Assembly: GCA_028554755.1 (NCBI GenBank)
Contig: JAPTOF010000020.1
Location: forward strand, 3,353,001-3,417,000
From: Cordia subcordata
Taxonomy: Eukaryota; Streptophyta; Magnoliopsida; Boraginales; Cordiaceae
Direction of reading: 5' to 3'
Length of the DNA: 64,000 nucleotides
The notes under the pieces are model-generated. The model was given only the letters and a program-made list of their open reading frames with translations, was not told the DNA's origin and did not search any database. Positions within the stretch are counted from its first letter, which is position 1; each line of letters starts with the position of its first letter. Below, in pieces: positions 1-11,700 of this stretch. Position numbers and translations under genes: made by a program.

Positions 1-1190
1 ACTTTTATTCAATAGCACTTTTACCCAAAGCTCTACAGCTCAACAGTTGAAATCTTACAACTACACCAAACAAAACCTAAAACCTACTACCAAGTAAAAT
101 TTTGAAAACATTTACAATGAGAAAGAAAAATTTTGAAATAGCCTCTTGTCAAGAAAATGTCTAGAGTTTACTATTTATGTTCGAAGACTCTAGATCTAGC
201 TTGTAGAGAAAGTGTGAAACGTGTACAAGAGAGTAAAAAGTAAAAACTTAACATTTTCTTATATGGAGATAAAATACTTGGAGTTTGTATCGAATTTTTT
301 TTTTCAACGTAAGTGAGTTTTTTATTTGAGTTTTGCATCAAATGTTATTTTAATTGATTTTAAAATTTTGACTCAAGAAAAAACACTAGTTATAAAAAAA
401 ATGCGTGACCATTTCGAACGGTCGAATCTCAACAGTAACTTGGAACATTAATTTCTAGACTGTGCTTTAAATCATATAGCTTGAAAGATTTTAATTTTAG
501 ACATATATATATATATATAACTTCACATTAATGCTATTATTATTCTTTTATAATTTTCCTAAAACCCATTACAATTGTGCCACTTGTGAAAATAATGCAG
601 CAAGCAAGAGCACTACATAAATGCACCACCAGTGTACTTCACAATCAAAGACAGGGCCAAAACTCATTGAAAAGAAAAATAATATATAACATCACACCGT
701 TCCCCTTGCATGTATTGACATACCAATAAAAAATTAACACAATAATGTCAAGTAACACGTGAAATGAGAAACCACATACAACATCCTACCATTCCCCATT
801 TATGTGTTAACATATCAATCCAAAATTAACACAATAATACTAAATAAAAATTGCTATTAGTTGAATCCTAGCATCCCTACGTGAAATTCATTTTAAATCT
901 AAAAAAAGGGAAAAAGACGAACCCAAAATCAATGAATCGGTAAATAGATAAATAAGGGATAACAAAGAAAGAAACACTAACCATAATCATCTTTCTTGGA
1001 GCACCAACAATCTAGCCTTTACACTCTACGGAAGCTCATTACCAGTTCCTTAGCAGAATTTGCTTTACTTTTTTCACACAACCCCTACTTCCCCTTCTTA
1101 GCCATATGGCACTCAATGCCTTTAGCATTAGCACGACCCTTAAATTGCTTCAAGTTCACAAATCGTCCCCTACAACCACCATCAAATTAG
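1..1190. other. AT-rich intergenic DNA
   Basis: No open frame with recognisable protein similarity is seen on either strand. The stretch is AT-rich with homopolymer tracts and a short TA run near 505-520. The frames that open at 996-1360 lie antisense to the coiled-coil fragment that follows and look like its shadows. Confidence 0.6.
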
Positions 1191-1191
1191 T

Positions 1192-1470
1192 CTATATAGC
1201 TCGACTGAGATATTTTATGCCTCTAACATCCTCCAGGTTGTTACACCACACCCTAACAGTCTTTGCCCTTCTAGCAAATTTATGTATTCTTCTACTCCAA
1301 GCATTGAACTCGGCGTCATACTTATGCAATTTCATTTTAATTTTCGCTTTTGCTTCTTGATAAGATTTTAGAGCCAGTTCTCTCTTCTTGCTGTTCTCCA
1401 ATAGCAGCTCACCAATTCTTAACATTTTATGTTTCTCGTGCTCCATTTCATTCTCAACCTTCATGTACAT
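1192..1470 (-). pseudogene. coiled-coil protein fragment (92 aa, unrecognised family)
   Basis: The frame is open for 92 residues, very rich in Lys/Glu/Arg/Ala in the first 50 residues (predicted helix or coiled coil), then carries a segment around residues 62-80 with the core ARRAKTVRVWCNNLEDV. That core resembles the segment VREAKAIGVWFNVLNIL read at about 18,055-18,120 on the other strand, so the two are probably fragments of one dispersed family. I do not recognise the family and cannot assign a function. No flanking exons, signal peptide or membrane segment are visible, and the surrounding DNA is ordinary intergenic sequence. It could be a captured gene fragment left by a transposon. Calling it a gene rather than a fragment is not supported. 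Confidence 0.35.
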
Positions 1471-1944
1471 ACACTTAAGTTGAATCCATTTCGTATCTAT
1501 ATACCATGTCTAAATTTTTATATTTTCTTTATAGACATATCACTCATACATTTTACAATTTCTTTTTGTTTCTTTTTTTATGCCAACTAAAATGTTACTT
1601 TTTAACAATGAAAGAGGATAAAACCCCTATGTTTTTTATACTTTTTAAAAAAAATTTCCTATTTGAATAATTACTCACAGTGAAAGTAAGCTAATCAAGC
1701 GATAGATTTTCTTGGAAATGAAGTGGCCAAATGTTAGGGTTTGAAAATGGTGTACGATTCAGTGTAACATATATGTTTGTGTCTGCAATGTATGTAAGTG
1801 TACTATGTGGCAAAGTGTGTGTAATATATGTATGTAAGTTTAATATGTGTAGTATGACGAAATGTGTGTAGTGTACGCTTAATTATTGTAGTAAATATAA
1901 CATATGTATAGTGTGCATAATTTTTGTATACTGTGCGTGCACAT
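1471..1944. other. intergenic, GT/AT-rich
   Basis: Low-complexity sequence dominated by tgtgtg/gtatgtaa words from about 1750 on. No coding or RNA gene is seen. Confidence 0.5.
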
Positions 1945-2250
1945 TGTATGCAATATGCGTGTGCAGTGTGTATAATGTGTGTAGTGAGTGCATTGTGTGT
2001 ATACAGTGATGAAGAGCTCGACGTGCAGTTGATTAAAGAGATGGAAAAATATCAAGAAAATGATGATGATGATTATGGTTGATATAGAGATCAAGTAATA
2101 CTAAGATATAACAAATAAAATAAAATGTCATGTAAGTGAAAAATTAACATCAAGGTCTCAAGAAAGGAAAAAGATTTCACATCTGAGGATGAGAAGGAAG
2201 AAGAGAAATTAAGAATTTGCATTGTGGCAACAGTAATCAAAATATTCTAT
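1945..2250. repeat. diverged direct repeat, copy 1
   Basis: About 300 bp that recur at 3880-4213 in the same orientation. Both copies start in GT-rich sequence, contain the words gctcgac, gattaaagaga and gaaaatgatgatg in the same order, then an aaatgtca...gtgaa segment and the phrase ttcacatctgagga, and end at caaaatattctat. Differences and small indels are scattered throughout, so the duplication is not recent. No coding capacity. Confidence 0.65.
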
Positions 2251-3879
2251 TTTTTTATATAAGGATAAAAGAGTCAATGAAGGCTATCAGGTTAGTTGAT
2301 AGTTGAGCAAGGGCATAGATGTCTTTTGATAAGGACAAGAGAGGGCATAATTGTAAATAACGAGTGTCAGTTAGCTGGTTAGGGCTGCTAGGCGGTTAAT
2401 GAGTTGGATATAAGCTCAAATCAGCTAAAATCTAAAAGCATTCAGTATCAAATAAAGAGTTTTCCCTCCTCTCTCAATTAGCTTTCCCTCTAAGCAATCA
2501 ACTCTCTTATTCCATCAATAACAAGGCTTGTTCAGAGGACTTTCCTCTTCAGCTCTATTACGGTTTTATGAATAAGGTTCCTCCATTAAAGGACCTTGAT
2601 ATTTTATTTTTGTCATGTTTGAATCAATAGAGTATTAGTACAAAGTTTTTCATCATGTTTGAATCAATAGAATAGTACGAAGTTTTAATGCGTAAAGTCT
2701 TGCTTGTTTTTTGGAAGATGAGTTAGGAGTAGTAACACTGTGAATTAGGGCAAATATGTGAAGCTAGCTTTTGGAGTTAGACCATTCTTTTCCACAAAAA
2801 AGAATGTAACAGTACAAAGTTGCTTCACTATATTGTGCTAATTAATATGATTAGTTGACCCAATTTTATTTTAAATTTTATTTTAGTGAAATAACTGAAT
2901 TCCTATATTTATTATGATTAATGAAATTAGCTCAAAAATTTTTTGTTTGATTTGGATTCCTATGGTAAATAAGTGTGTGCAGTGCTCCTTTATATATAAA
3001 GAAATGTTTATTGGTTCTTTCTATACTAGATTCAAGCTAGACGTTGGAAAGATCTTCTTAATCATCCTCCAAGTCTTTCTGATCACTTGGAAATGACAAA
3101 TGAATTGTAGACAAAAAAAAAAAAAAAGGTTTTACTCCCCAAGAACTGTAACAACTATTTTTATTTTGAAAAGAAATGGTATTTTGTTTCTTTAGAATTG
3201 TAGCATTAGTTTCTTGCTTCTTCAGCTCAGGTCTTTGTACAGATGTCCTCATAATGCAGCAGAGATTTCACAAATTACAGAAGAAGAAGAAGAACTGGGG
3301 ATAGAAAGATGTGGCTGTTGGTATTTATAAAATTATTGGACGAGAAATATGATATTTGGTTATTAGGTAATTCTAAGAATACAAAAAAACAGTTGTTTTT
3401 ATATATGCATGGCTGGAGAAAGTGAACCAATACGAGATAAAAATATGATATATATATATATATGTAGATACACATACATACATACATACATATAGCTTTT
3501 TATTAATTGCTAGTTGATGGTAGCTTGATACATTGCTTTACAATTAATGAGCACTATACATGTTTATATCGTTGTGCTTTGCAAATTTTCTGTTTAGAAT
3601 TTTAAAATTAGTGACTAAAATAATTAGAAAACTAAGGAGTGATTGATGATTATTATGTGTAATAGACTTTTCAAGATAGACTTTTAATTGAATTTTACAT
3701 ACTTAAATCATAGTAAACTGGAGAATTTTTAACCCCAATCAAAAAATATATATATTTCTAGCAAAAGGAAAAGAAAAAGAAAATTCTCTTCAACCTAAAA
3801 GTTCAAATCTGTAACTTTTTGTTTTTTCATTGAATGTCTCTGTAATGGAATTGTATGTTTGAATTCCTAAATAAATAGT
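2251..3879. other. intergenic, with possible LTR-like and dispersed repeat pieces
   Basis: The segment 2270-2590 has the flavour of an old LTR (a U3-like AT-rich part, then pyrimidine-rich ctctctcaattagctttccc) but no partner LTR or internal domain was found, so it is not called. A short phrase around 2600-2690 (atgtttgaatcaatag ... gtacaaagtttt, twice) recurs at about 18,535-18,600, so it belongs to a dispersed repeat. A TA and cata microsatellite lies at 3449-3492. No gene is seen. Confidence 0.45.
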
Positions 3880-4213
3880 GTGTGTGTGCAATATGCGTGC
3901 ATAATATGTACAATATGTGTAATGTGCTTAGATAGTGTATGTAACGAGTGTACAATGTGTATAGAGATAAAGGGCTCGACAAGCAGATGATTAAAGAGAG
4001 GGAAAAAGATCAAGAAAATGATGATGATTATGGCTAGTATAGAGATAAAGTAATATCTAAGATAGAAAAAATAAATAAAATGTCACGTGAATGGAAATTT
4101 AACATTGAGCTCTTAAGAAGGGAAAAAATTTTCACATCTGAGGAGGAGAAGAAGAAGGAAGAGGAGAAATTAAGTATTGCCTTGTGGCATCAGTAATAAT
4201 CAAAATATTCTAT
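3880..4213. repeat. diverged direct repeat, copy 2
   Basis: Second copy of the repeat at 1945-2250, same orientation, about 1.9 kb downstream. The common 3' edge is the phrase caaaatattctat; the 5' edge is blurred by GT-rich low-complexity sequence. Confidence 0.65.
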
Positions 4214-5534
4214 ATTTTCATTTTTTATTTTATTTTATTTAGATAACTATATAATAAAAATTCAATTATTTTTTATAAATAAAACACTTTATTATTAATA
4301 TAGTCAACAATATGCTTTTTACATTCCTGTGGGAAAAATAGAAAGTGAAAAGTTTATTTTGTTAGTTAGAAATATTTTTATCGACTTGTAAATGATAAAA
4401 AGAGTGACATTAGTTGTTAAAAATTAAAGAAACAATCACATATGGTATGGTATCTATTCCAAGCATTAAACAAAAACAAAATGAAAAAACACACAACCTA
4501 ATCATCAAACTAAAAAATAAAAAAGAAAACACTTATATGGTACCAACTTCTTAAAAATGAAAAAATAAAAATAAAAAATAAAATAAAATGAAAAGGAAGA
4601 AGGAGGAAACACAAGGAATGTTATACTTAGCAGTATAACAAGGAAGAATCATGTTCTAGGTTGCTCTTCCATCTATCTGATTGATGACAATCAAATGGAT
4701 CGAAGCAAAATCAATAGTCACCAAATCAATAGTTGATATATAGACTAACCAAAATCAAAGATTGATATTTGGACTATGTTGGAAAAGTAATCCTCATGTT
4801 CTATGTGAAATTCTAACATAGGTACTAGTTTACAAGACATAAAAATAGTTCTTCATGTCATTTTAAATGTTTTGACTAAACCAAAATACTTCTTTGCAAA
4901 ATTATTATTGATTTAGTAAAATATTGCTCAATATCTTTCAACCTTTAAACTAACTTTTATAACAACGTTTAGCTTTTCAATTTTTTTTTCCTTTGGGTCA
5001 ATTCCACCTTTAAAGCTATTCATCTCAATCTCAGTTTTTCTATCTTCCTAAGTATATTTATTTCTTTTAAACATAAATTTAGAATAACATAAAAAATAAT
5101 TTAAAGTTCTACCAACTCATTGTACCTTTGCAAAATCTATTTGAAATATGCTAATTTTATTGGTCCATGTATTACTTTAATTATTTGATTAAAAAAAACT
5201 TTGAAGCTATCAAAAGAAGTATCTTTTATACAATTTTTTTTTCAAAAATCAATTTACTATGCTTTAACAATAAAATACTATTTCCATAAGCATATATCTC
5301 AAATATCTAACTATAAAATAATTTATCTTAGTATAATAATAGTAATAAAAGTTATATTCATCATAACAACAATAACATACTACTTTTGTCCTTTCAAGTT
5401 ATTTTGTTAATCATAACACTGAATCAAAGACAATCTTTGTCAAAATTTTTAAATGAGGTCAGAGTAGTAGAAAACAATCACCAAAGTTTTCCATAAAAAA
5501 TTTGGAGAGTTTTTTAACATTTTTCTTTTCTTTG
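4214..5534. other. AT-rich intergenic DNA
   Basis: Long A/T tracts and short chance frames only. No similarity to known proteins is visible in any frame. Confidence 0.55.
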
Positions 5535-5935
5535 TTTTGAGAACTTCTCTTCTAAACTTAATGGAGAATAGGGTACGGGGTAAGCCATGAAATGAAAAAC
5601 ATAAAGTCAAGCAGTTTAAAAGCCCTTTCCTTTCCTTACTTCTACTACTCATTTCGTTTGTTGTTCTTGTACACTATAATGTAGTAGCCTCATGCTGGAC
5701 GTATTATAAATCTCTATAGCAAGACTAAATGAAATTCTAATAATGATATTGTACGTTTAACCATGAGAGAGACAATAAGGCCAAGTGTCCTTTCTCCTAA
5801 GTGGAAAATTTTGTGAAATTTTTCACGGGATAAAATTCAATCTCTTATAATATCTTTTGGAGACCACATTGACCCCTATGCACTCGACTTGAATGACATG
5901 GTTAATTTATGTTAGTGACTTTTAACATTTTAAGT
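5535..5935 (+). pseudogene. F-box gene relic 1 (internally deleted)
   Basis: This is a shortened copy of the F-box gene at 38,674. The upstream block (cttaatggagaata ... gtagcctcatgc ... ttataaatc) matches the intact gene's 5' flank at 38,495-38,673. The coding start is present (atgaaattctaataatgat) but decayed: the first ATG codons and the gtcacg phase are damaged. After the words cctaagtggaaaatttt and tttttcacggg the sequence jumps almost directly to gcactcgacttgaatgacatgg, which in the intact gene is the end of exon 1, about 700 bp further on. Nearly the whole leucine-rich region is therefore missing. Relic 3 (43,170 onward) has the same internal deletion, so the two share a deleted ancestor. 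Confidence 0.7.
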
Positions 5936-5959
5936 TGGTGAAAATATTATTTTGTTAAA

Positions 5960-6475
5960 GGAGTCGTGTTCGATAGATTAGCTTTCCATATTAGTGTTTA
6001 GCGTTTCAACCAACATTCTCAAAAGCTAAAAATTTTAGTGTTTTAGGTAGCTTTTAGTTTTTTGTTTTTTTGGCGATTTTGTCCATTCTTCATTTTTTTT
6101 TGGTCAATTCTACTCTTTTTCCAATCTGTCTTTATATTTTTACCTTTTCTCCACAAAATATAAATAAAAAATAAAAATAAATTTCAAATTCTATCTAATC
6201 AACATATACTTAAAAGTATAAGTTTTATTAGTTATTTTCTTTGACAAAATAAATTTTGAATATATTAAAATTAATTTTTATAATATTGGTACAAATATTT
6301 TATCAAAAAATTAGTTATATTTTAATATTAGAGTATTATTCTAAAAAATAAATATCTAACTATAAAATTTATTATCGCATTCTTATAATAGTAATAATAA
6401 TTATAATTACTATAAAAATAATAGTAGTAACATAATATCAATATCGTTTTGTGTCATTTTACATTCATCAACTAA
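5960..6475. mobile_element. MITE-like element related to the insert at 39,988-40,740
   Basis: The start (gtgttcgatagattagc) and the words agcgtttcaacc, caaaagctaaaa and taggtagcttttag match, on the opposite strand, the end of the roughly 750-bp element in intron 2 of the F-box gene. The other end keeps cattttacattcatca, which corresponds to tgatgaatgttaaatg inside that element, so this copy seems to lack the outermost part. It has no coding capacity. It sits directly downstream of F-box relic 1. Confidence 0.55.
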
Positions 6476-6489
6476 AGTTGAAGTGGAGT

Positions 6490-7145
6490 ACGCTTAGAAG
6501 TCTTGTAAGTGTGATCATTGCAAAATGGTTGGGCATGTTAAAGACTATTGTCCCATGAAACTAAAGCCCCAACCTATGCAAGCTAAAGTTGTCCTAAATG
6601 CTTCTGGGCCTAAAATGCAAGATGAATGGATTATTTTTGTAATAAGCATGCTACTCAAGAAAGCAAAATGTTGAATCTTGCACTCAAGCCAACTTGGCCT
6701 CTCAGCCTTCATCATCTAAGAAGGCATCTCATTCTATGGTCTCAGGCCCAAAATTGCAAGAAAGCGACCCTTTCAAAGTGTTAAGAAGTGATGATCTAAT
6801 TGAAGTGAAAATGAAAGCATTAAAGCATCGGTTGACTCCGTTGGCAAGGATAAGGAAGATGCTCGAGACATGGATTATCCAGGACTTCAAAACTCATTTT
6901 AGTGATGTTTGATCCATTTCTTTGATTGTGCATTGTCTTCTTCTTTGGTTTCCCCTCTTTCCTTGTTTTGTAGGACTTTGTTTAGTGGAAAGATGGGCGA
7001 AAATCTCATCGGGACTTCCCCAACTTTTTTCTTTTTTCTTGGCCCCTCAGTCCTTAGATTGTAGGACTACTGTTACTGGATTGAGGGGCTTGAATTGAAT
7101 TGTACCATATTTGTGTTGAATAAAAATCTCACTTACCTCGCAAAA
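6490..7145 (+). pseudogene. zinc-knuckle retroelement fragment (LINE ORF1-like)
   Basis: One frame reads a CX2CX4HX4C zinc knuckle (CDHCKMVGHVKDYC) at about 6507-6550. It continues past a stop near 6672 into a Ser-rich linker and a segment with FKVLRSDDLIEVK. In plant LINE ORF1 proteins of the DUF4283 type a zinc knuckle is followed by a similar F-x-VL segment, which is the basis for the assignment; it is an inference from motif order only. The downstream part (6900-7140) is non-coding and ends close to an A-rich stretch (tcgcaaaaagaaaaac), like a retrotransposed 3' end. A second copy lies at 42,711-43,155. Both are followed immediately by an F-box relic, so fragment and relic were duplicated as a block. 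Confidence 0.5.
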
Positions 7146-7154
7146 AGAAAAACA

Positions 7155-7475
7155 GATTGTTCTTCTAGATTTAATGGAGAATAGGCACGTGGTAAGCCTT
7201 AAAATGAAAAACATAAGGTAAAGCAGCTTAAAACCCCTTTCCTTTCCTCACTTTTACTCCTTATTCGATTTGTTGTTCATGTACATTACGTCATGTGGTA
7301 GCCTTATGCAGAATTTGCTATAAATCTCTATAGCAAGACTACATGAAATTCCAATAATGATATTGTCACGTTTGACCAAGAGAAAAACTATAAGGTCAAG
7401 TGTCATTTCTCGTAAGTGGAAAATTTTGTTTAAATTTTTCACTGGTTAAAATTTACTCTTATTATAACTTGAGTG
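7155..7475 (+). pseudogene. F-box gene relic 2
   Basis: Another copy of the F-box 5' region: ttaatggagaatagg, the cacgtgg motif, atgaaaaacataagg, then a decayed start region (atgaaattccaataatgat, tgtcacgtttgacc) and gtaagtggaaaattttg. Reading frame and start codon are lost. The copy stops before the (AT)n tract that carries the Copia insertion, so its 3' part is missing or lies beyond recognition. Confidence 0.65.
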
Positions 7476-7510
7476 TGATACCCAGTAAGCAGAAAAGCTA
7501 CATGGGTTGC

Positions 7511-7511
7511 A

Positions 7512-7552
<41 letters not shown>
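7511..7552. repeat. (AT)n microsatellite, left flank of the Copia insertion
   Basis: An uninterrupted AT/TA run immediately before the 5' LTR. Its last five bases (TATAT, 7548-7552) are the left copy of the target-site duplication. A similar TA-rich array continues after the 3' LTR, so the element landed inside a microsatellite. Confidence 0.85.
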
Positions 7553-7557
<5 letters not shown>

Positions 7558-7897
7558 AATGTGGCCCGTATTATATAATTAATATGTGTCCTTTTCCTTG
7601 TAGTATACTGTTTACTTTTCCTAGTAGTATACTGTTTCCTTATCCTTGTAGAATACGGATTAGGATACTTATGTACTATAAATAGGGGCTAGACATTATA
7701 TTAAGGGCCTTAGGTTCATACCTCTTGTGGTATGTGGTGTGAGAGAGAAACTAAAGTGAGAGCCTTGTAGCATTCGTGATCAGTAATAGAATTATTCTCT
7801 GCTGCCCGTGGAAGTAGGCTTCAAAGCCGAACCACGTAATTTTTTGTGTCCGTTATTTCTTCTCGTATTCTTCGTGTTTGCATGTTTTTTCCCAACA
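7553..7897 (+). repeat. Copia 5' LTR
   Basis: TG...CA ends. A TATA-box-like ctataaatag lies at about 7675-7685, followed by the probable R region. A tandem of the word agtatactgttt occurs at about 7600-7640. The downstream end joins the primer site after the trinucleotide aac. Confidence 0.95.
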
Positions 7898-7900
7898 AAC

Positions 7901-7912
7901 TGGTATCAGAGC
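7901..7912 (+). promoter_or_regulatory. primer binding site, initiator tRNA-Met type
   Basis: TGGTATCAGAGC is the standard plant Copia primer site, complementary to the 3' end of initiator methionine tRNA. It starts three bases after the LTR. Confidence 0.95.
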
Positions 7913-8438
7913 TTAGGTATTAATCCGCTGCTTGAGAGAAAAAGGAAAAATCAAAACTCACTGTGAAACCAAAATTTCTCAAACCAAACGGTGCCTAACC
8001 AAACAAAGGTCTTTGTTCGGCGAGGAGTGCTCCGGTGCTGTCTACGTTGAGCATTGGTGGCTGGAGTGGAAGCTTGCGTCGGCGGGTCGTGGTTCGTGTT
8101 TGGGTTTGAAACGAAGAAGATAGAGTTCGCGTGCTCTTGAGGTTAGTTTTTGGGTATTTAGGAATTTTTGGAAATTGGTTCAAGTTTGTAAAGCAGATTT
8201 AGGGTTAGTAGGCTTTGGGTCTTTGGGTTTATTTGGATTGGGCCTGGTTAATGGCCTTGTCCAATTTTGGCTAGGTCTTGGGTTAATTAATTTTTTGTCA
8301 GGCTTGGGTTCTATGCCAGAAAAATAATAAATTTCTTTTTTGGGTTTGGGCTTAGTTTAGGCCAAAAAGAATTAAAAAAAAAAAAGAAAATTTTATTTGG
8401 GCTTAGATTTAGTCCTGAAACAAAAAAAAAAAAAAGAC

Positions 8439-8671
8439 CAGTTGACCTGTTTGACCACGTTGACTGGGGTTGACCAGGGTTTGACTTTGACCGTTGATCA
8501 TTGACCAAGGGTTGACCGGGTTTGACCAAAGCCTTACCCCACGTTTTTTGACATGCTGAGTCCGTTTTTGGGCTCTGTTTTTCCAGATTCTGCTCCGAAG
8601 TACGTGTTTAGGGACGGTGTTGACTTTGACCAACAGGTTTGACTTTGACCAGTGTTGACCAAAGTTGACCA
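8439..8671 (+). repeat. TTGAC-core (W-box-like) cluster in the Copia leader
   Basis: I count about 16 TTGAC cores, mostly TTGACC or TTGACT and all on the plus strand, in roughly 235 bp between the primer site and the gag start. TTGAC is the core recognised by WRKY transcription factors. The cluster looks like an expanded short tandem repeat (gttgaccagg / tttgactttgacc). It could be regulatory or simply a repeat expansion. Confidence 0.75.
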
Positions 8672-8765
8672 GGGGTGTTCCTAAGGTTTTTCGACGTGCT
8701 GAATCCGTTTTTGCGATCCATTGAGCCAAATTCCATCCCGAAATGTGAGTTTTGTGCAAACGAAA

Positions 8766-11700
8766 ATGTCTTCCACAGGTGGAAAGTTTGAAATCGAGAA
8801 GTTTGACGGGAGAATGAGTTTCAGTCTTTGGAGGATCAGATTCAAGGCATTTATGACAATGCAGGGACTTTGGAAAGTCATTGAAGAAGTGATCCCAGAA
8901 AAGATAGAACCGACAACGAGAGAAGAACTCGGCGAAAGCCTTGAGTGCAATACATATGTCCGTGACAAATGAAGTATTCTTTGGAGATTCTTGAGAAGGC
9001 AGCGATTGAGGCTTGGAATACTTTGGTGGATTTGTATGCATCTAAATCTCCCACAAATCGCCTCTACTTGAAGAAGCGAATGCATCATCTTAGAATGAAA
9101 GAAGGTGCCTCACTAAAACAACACCTTGATTAGTTTACCTCTTGTTTTATAGCTTTGAAGGATGTGGGTGTTAAAATTGATGACGAAGATCAAGCTATGA
9201 TCGTATTATGCTCCTTACCACCTTCATATATGAACTTTGTGGACACTATGTTGTATGCAGGAGGATAAAATTACTTTTGAAGATGTGATTACTTCATTAA
9301 AATCGAAGGATCTTTAAACACATATTAGGGACATAGGGAAGAAGTTCATGGGGAAGGTTTAGTGAGTAGAGGAGATCGGAGAATAGAGGTGGATCTTGGA
9401 TAGAAAGAAAAGCAAGTTAAGGTCAAAATCAAGAGCAAGGAAGCTACGCTGTTTGAGTGTGGCGAAAAGGGTCACATTAAGAAAGAATGTCCAAGGCGAG
9501 AAAAGGAAAGAAAAGGTGGAGAATTCAGCTAATGTGGTGGAGAGTCTTGTGATGATGGAGATAACTCGAGTAGTACGGGAAGTCTTGATCGTGAGTGGAT
9601 CACGATGGCAAAATCAATGGATTCTTGATCGGTGCAACGTTCCATATGTGTCCTAGACGTGGTAGTTCTCTTCTTATTCCAAAAGAGAAGGGAAAGTCTT
9701 TCTAGGCAATGATCTTTCGTTAAAGGTGGAGGAATGGGCATCGTAAATATCAAGATGTTTGATGGTATTACAAGATCTCTCGAGTGTTGGCATGTACCGG
9801 AGCTGAAGAAAAACTTGATTTCTCTTGGGCGTTTGGATTCTCATGGATACAAATTCCGAAGTGAGAATGGTGTCTTAAAGGTGACCAAAGTTGCAATTGT
9901 GCTCTTGAAAGGAACTTGGTAGCGGCCTATATGTCTTTCAAGGTAGTACGATTCACAGTGTTGCACATTACATCCGAGGAGAGTGATAATGACACTCTGT
10001 GATTATGGCACAAAAGGTTGGGCCATATGAGCGAGAGGAATAACCGAAGTGAGCAATAGGGATTTGCTTTGTGGACAAAGAAGCTGAAAGCTTGAATTCT
10101 GCGAGCATTGTGTCTTTGGAAAGCAAACCAGGTGAAGTTCGATGAGGCAGGAGAACACCAAAGGCACATTTGATTATATTCATTCTGATCTTTGGGGTCC
10201 TAATAAAGTTCCTTCCAAGAAAGGTGCCAGGTATTACATCACTTTTATTGATGCATACTCTCGGATGGTGTGGGTATATTTCTTGAAAACTAAAGATGAG
10301 GCGTTTCCAACATTTGTCGAGTGGAAGACGCTAGTTGAAAAGCAGACTGGTAAACAAATTAAGCGTCTTAAGACTGACAATGGGTTGGAATATTGCAACA
10401 AAGAGTTTGATGAGTTCTGCAAGAAACATGGCATTGTGAGACACCGCACATGTGTAGGGACACCACAATAGAATGGAGTTGCAGAACGCATGAATAGAAC
10501 TCTGGTGGAGAAAGCTCGTTGTATGCTCTCCCAATCTGGTTTGAGTCAAGACTTTTGGGTTGAAGTCGTCAATACGGCATGCTACTTGGTGAATAGGTCT
10601 CCATCTAAAGCTATTGAATTGAAAACTCCTTTTGAGTTATGGTCTGGTAAGCCTACTGACTACTCTCGATTGAGGGTGTTCGGTTGCCCTGCATACGCTC
10701 ACGTGAAGGATGGCAAGTTGAAGCCGAGGGCAAAGAAATGCATATTTTTAGGCTATGCGTCCGAGAGGAAAGGTTACAGGTTATGGTGCACAGATCCAAA
10801 GTCTCCAGGTTTCCTCATCGAGGATGTCACGTTCAATGAGTGCGCTTTATTAGACCAAGAAAAGGAGAAAGCGGTAGTGATTTAGACCACGGTGTCAAAG
10901 AAGCGGTGGAGGTATTTTACGATGTACCAAATGTTCCATCTAGCAATAGTAGCGATCAAATTCAGCCGACTCAACCAACCGAGGCACATGATCAAAATAT
11001 GCCGAACAATGTATACTGATGTGCCACTAGGCGAGAAAGGAGACAGATTAGAGAGCCTCAAAGGTATGGATACGCTGATCTTGTTACTTATGCTTTGACT
11101 GTTGCCGAAACAATTGAAGGACATAAGCCGAATTCATACAAAGAGGCCATATCTGGGAAAGATTCTGCTCAGTGGGTGGGTGCCATGAGTGAGGAGATTG
11201 AGTCTCTTCATAAGAATCAAACATGGGAGCTTGTTGAATTGCCTAAGGGACAGCGAGTTGTCGGTTGCAAATGGGTTTACAAGAAAAAGGAAGGTACTCC
11301 AAGGGTTGAAGGTCCTCGATACAAGGCACGGTTGGTGGCAAAAGGCTATACACAAAGGGAGGGTGTTGACTTCAACGAAGTGTTCTCTCCGGTTGTGAAG
11401 CATACTTCCATCGGGTTTTACTTGCCTTGGTTGCTCTTCATGACTTAGAGCTTGAGCGGTAGATGTGAAAGCGGCGTTTTTGCATGGTGATCTTGAAGAG
11501 CAAATTTACATGAGTCAGAAGGGTATGTAGTTCTGGTAAGGAGAACCATGTTTGCAAACTGAAGAAGTCATTGTATGGGTTGAAGCGATCACCTCGGCAA
11601 TGGTATAAGAGATTTGACACATTCATGGTAGGTCTTTGGATACACAAGGAGTGCCTACGACGGTGTGTATATCTCAAGAAGCTTCCAGATGGTTCGTTTG

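Noticed and set aside
1945..4213. Pair of direct repeats considered as LTRs of a small retrotransposon
   Set aside because: No TG...CA ends, primer site, purine tract or target duplication could be seen, and the intervening sequence has no retroelement domain.
8409..9041. 210-aa minus-strand frame across the Copia leader and gag
   Set aside because: It is antisense to a clearly recognisable gag start and to the TTGAC cluster, with no similarity to a known protein.
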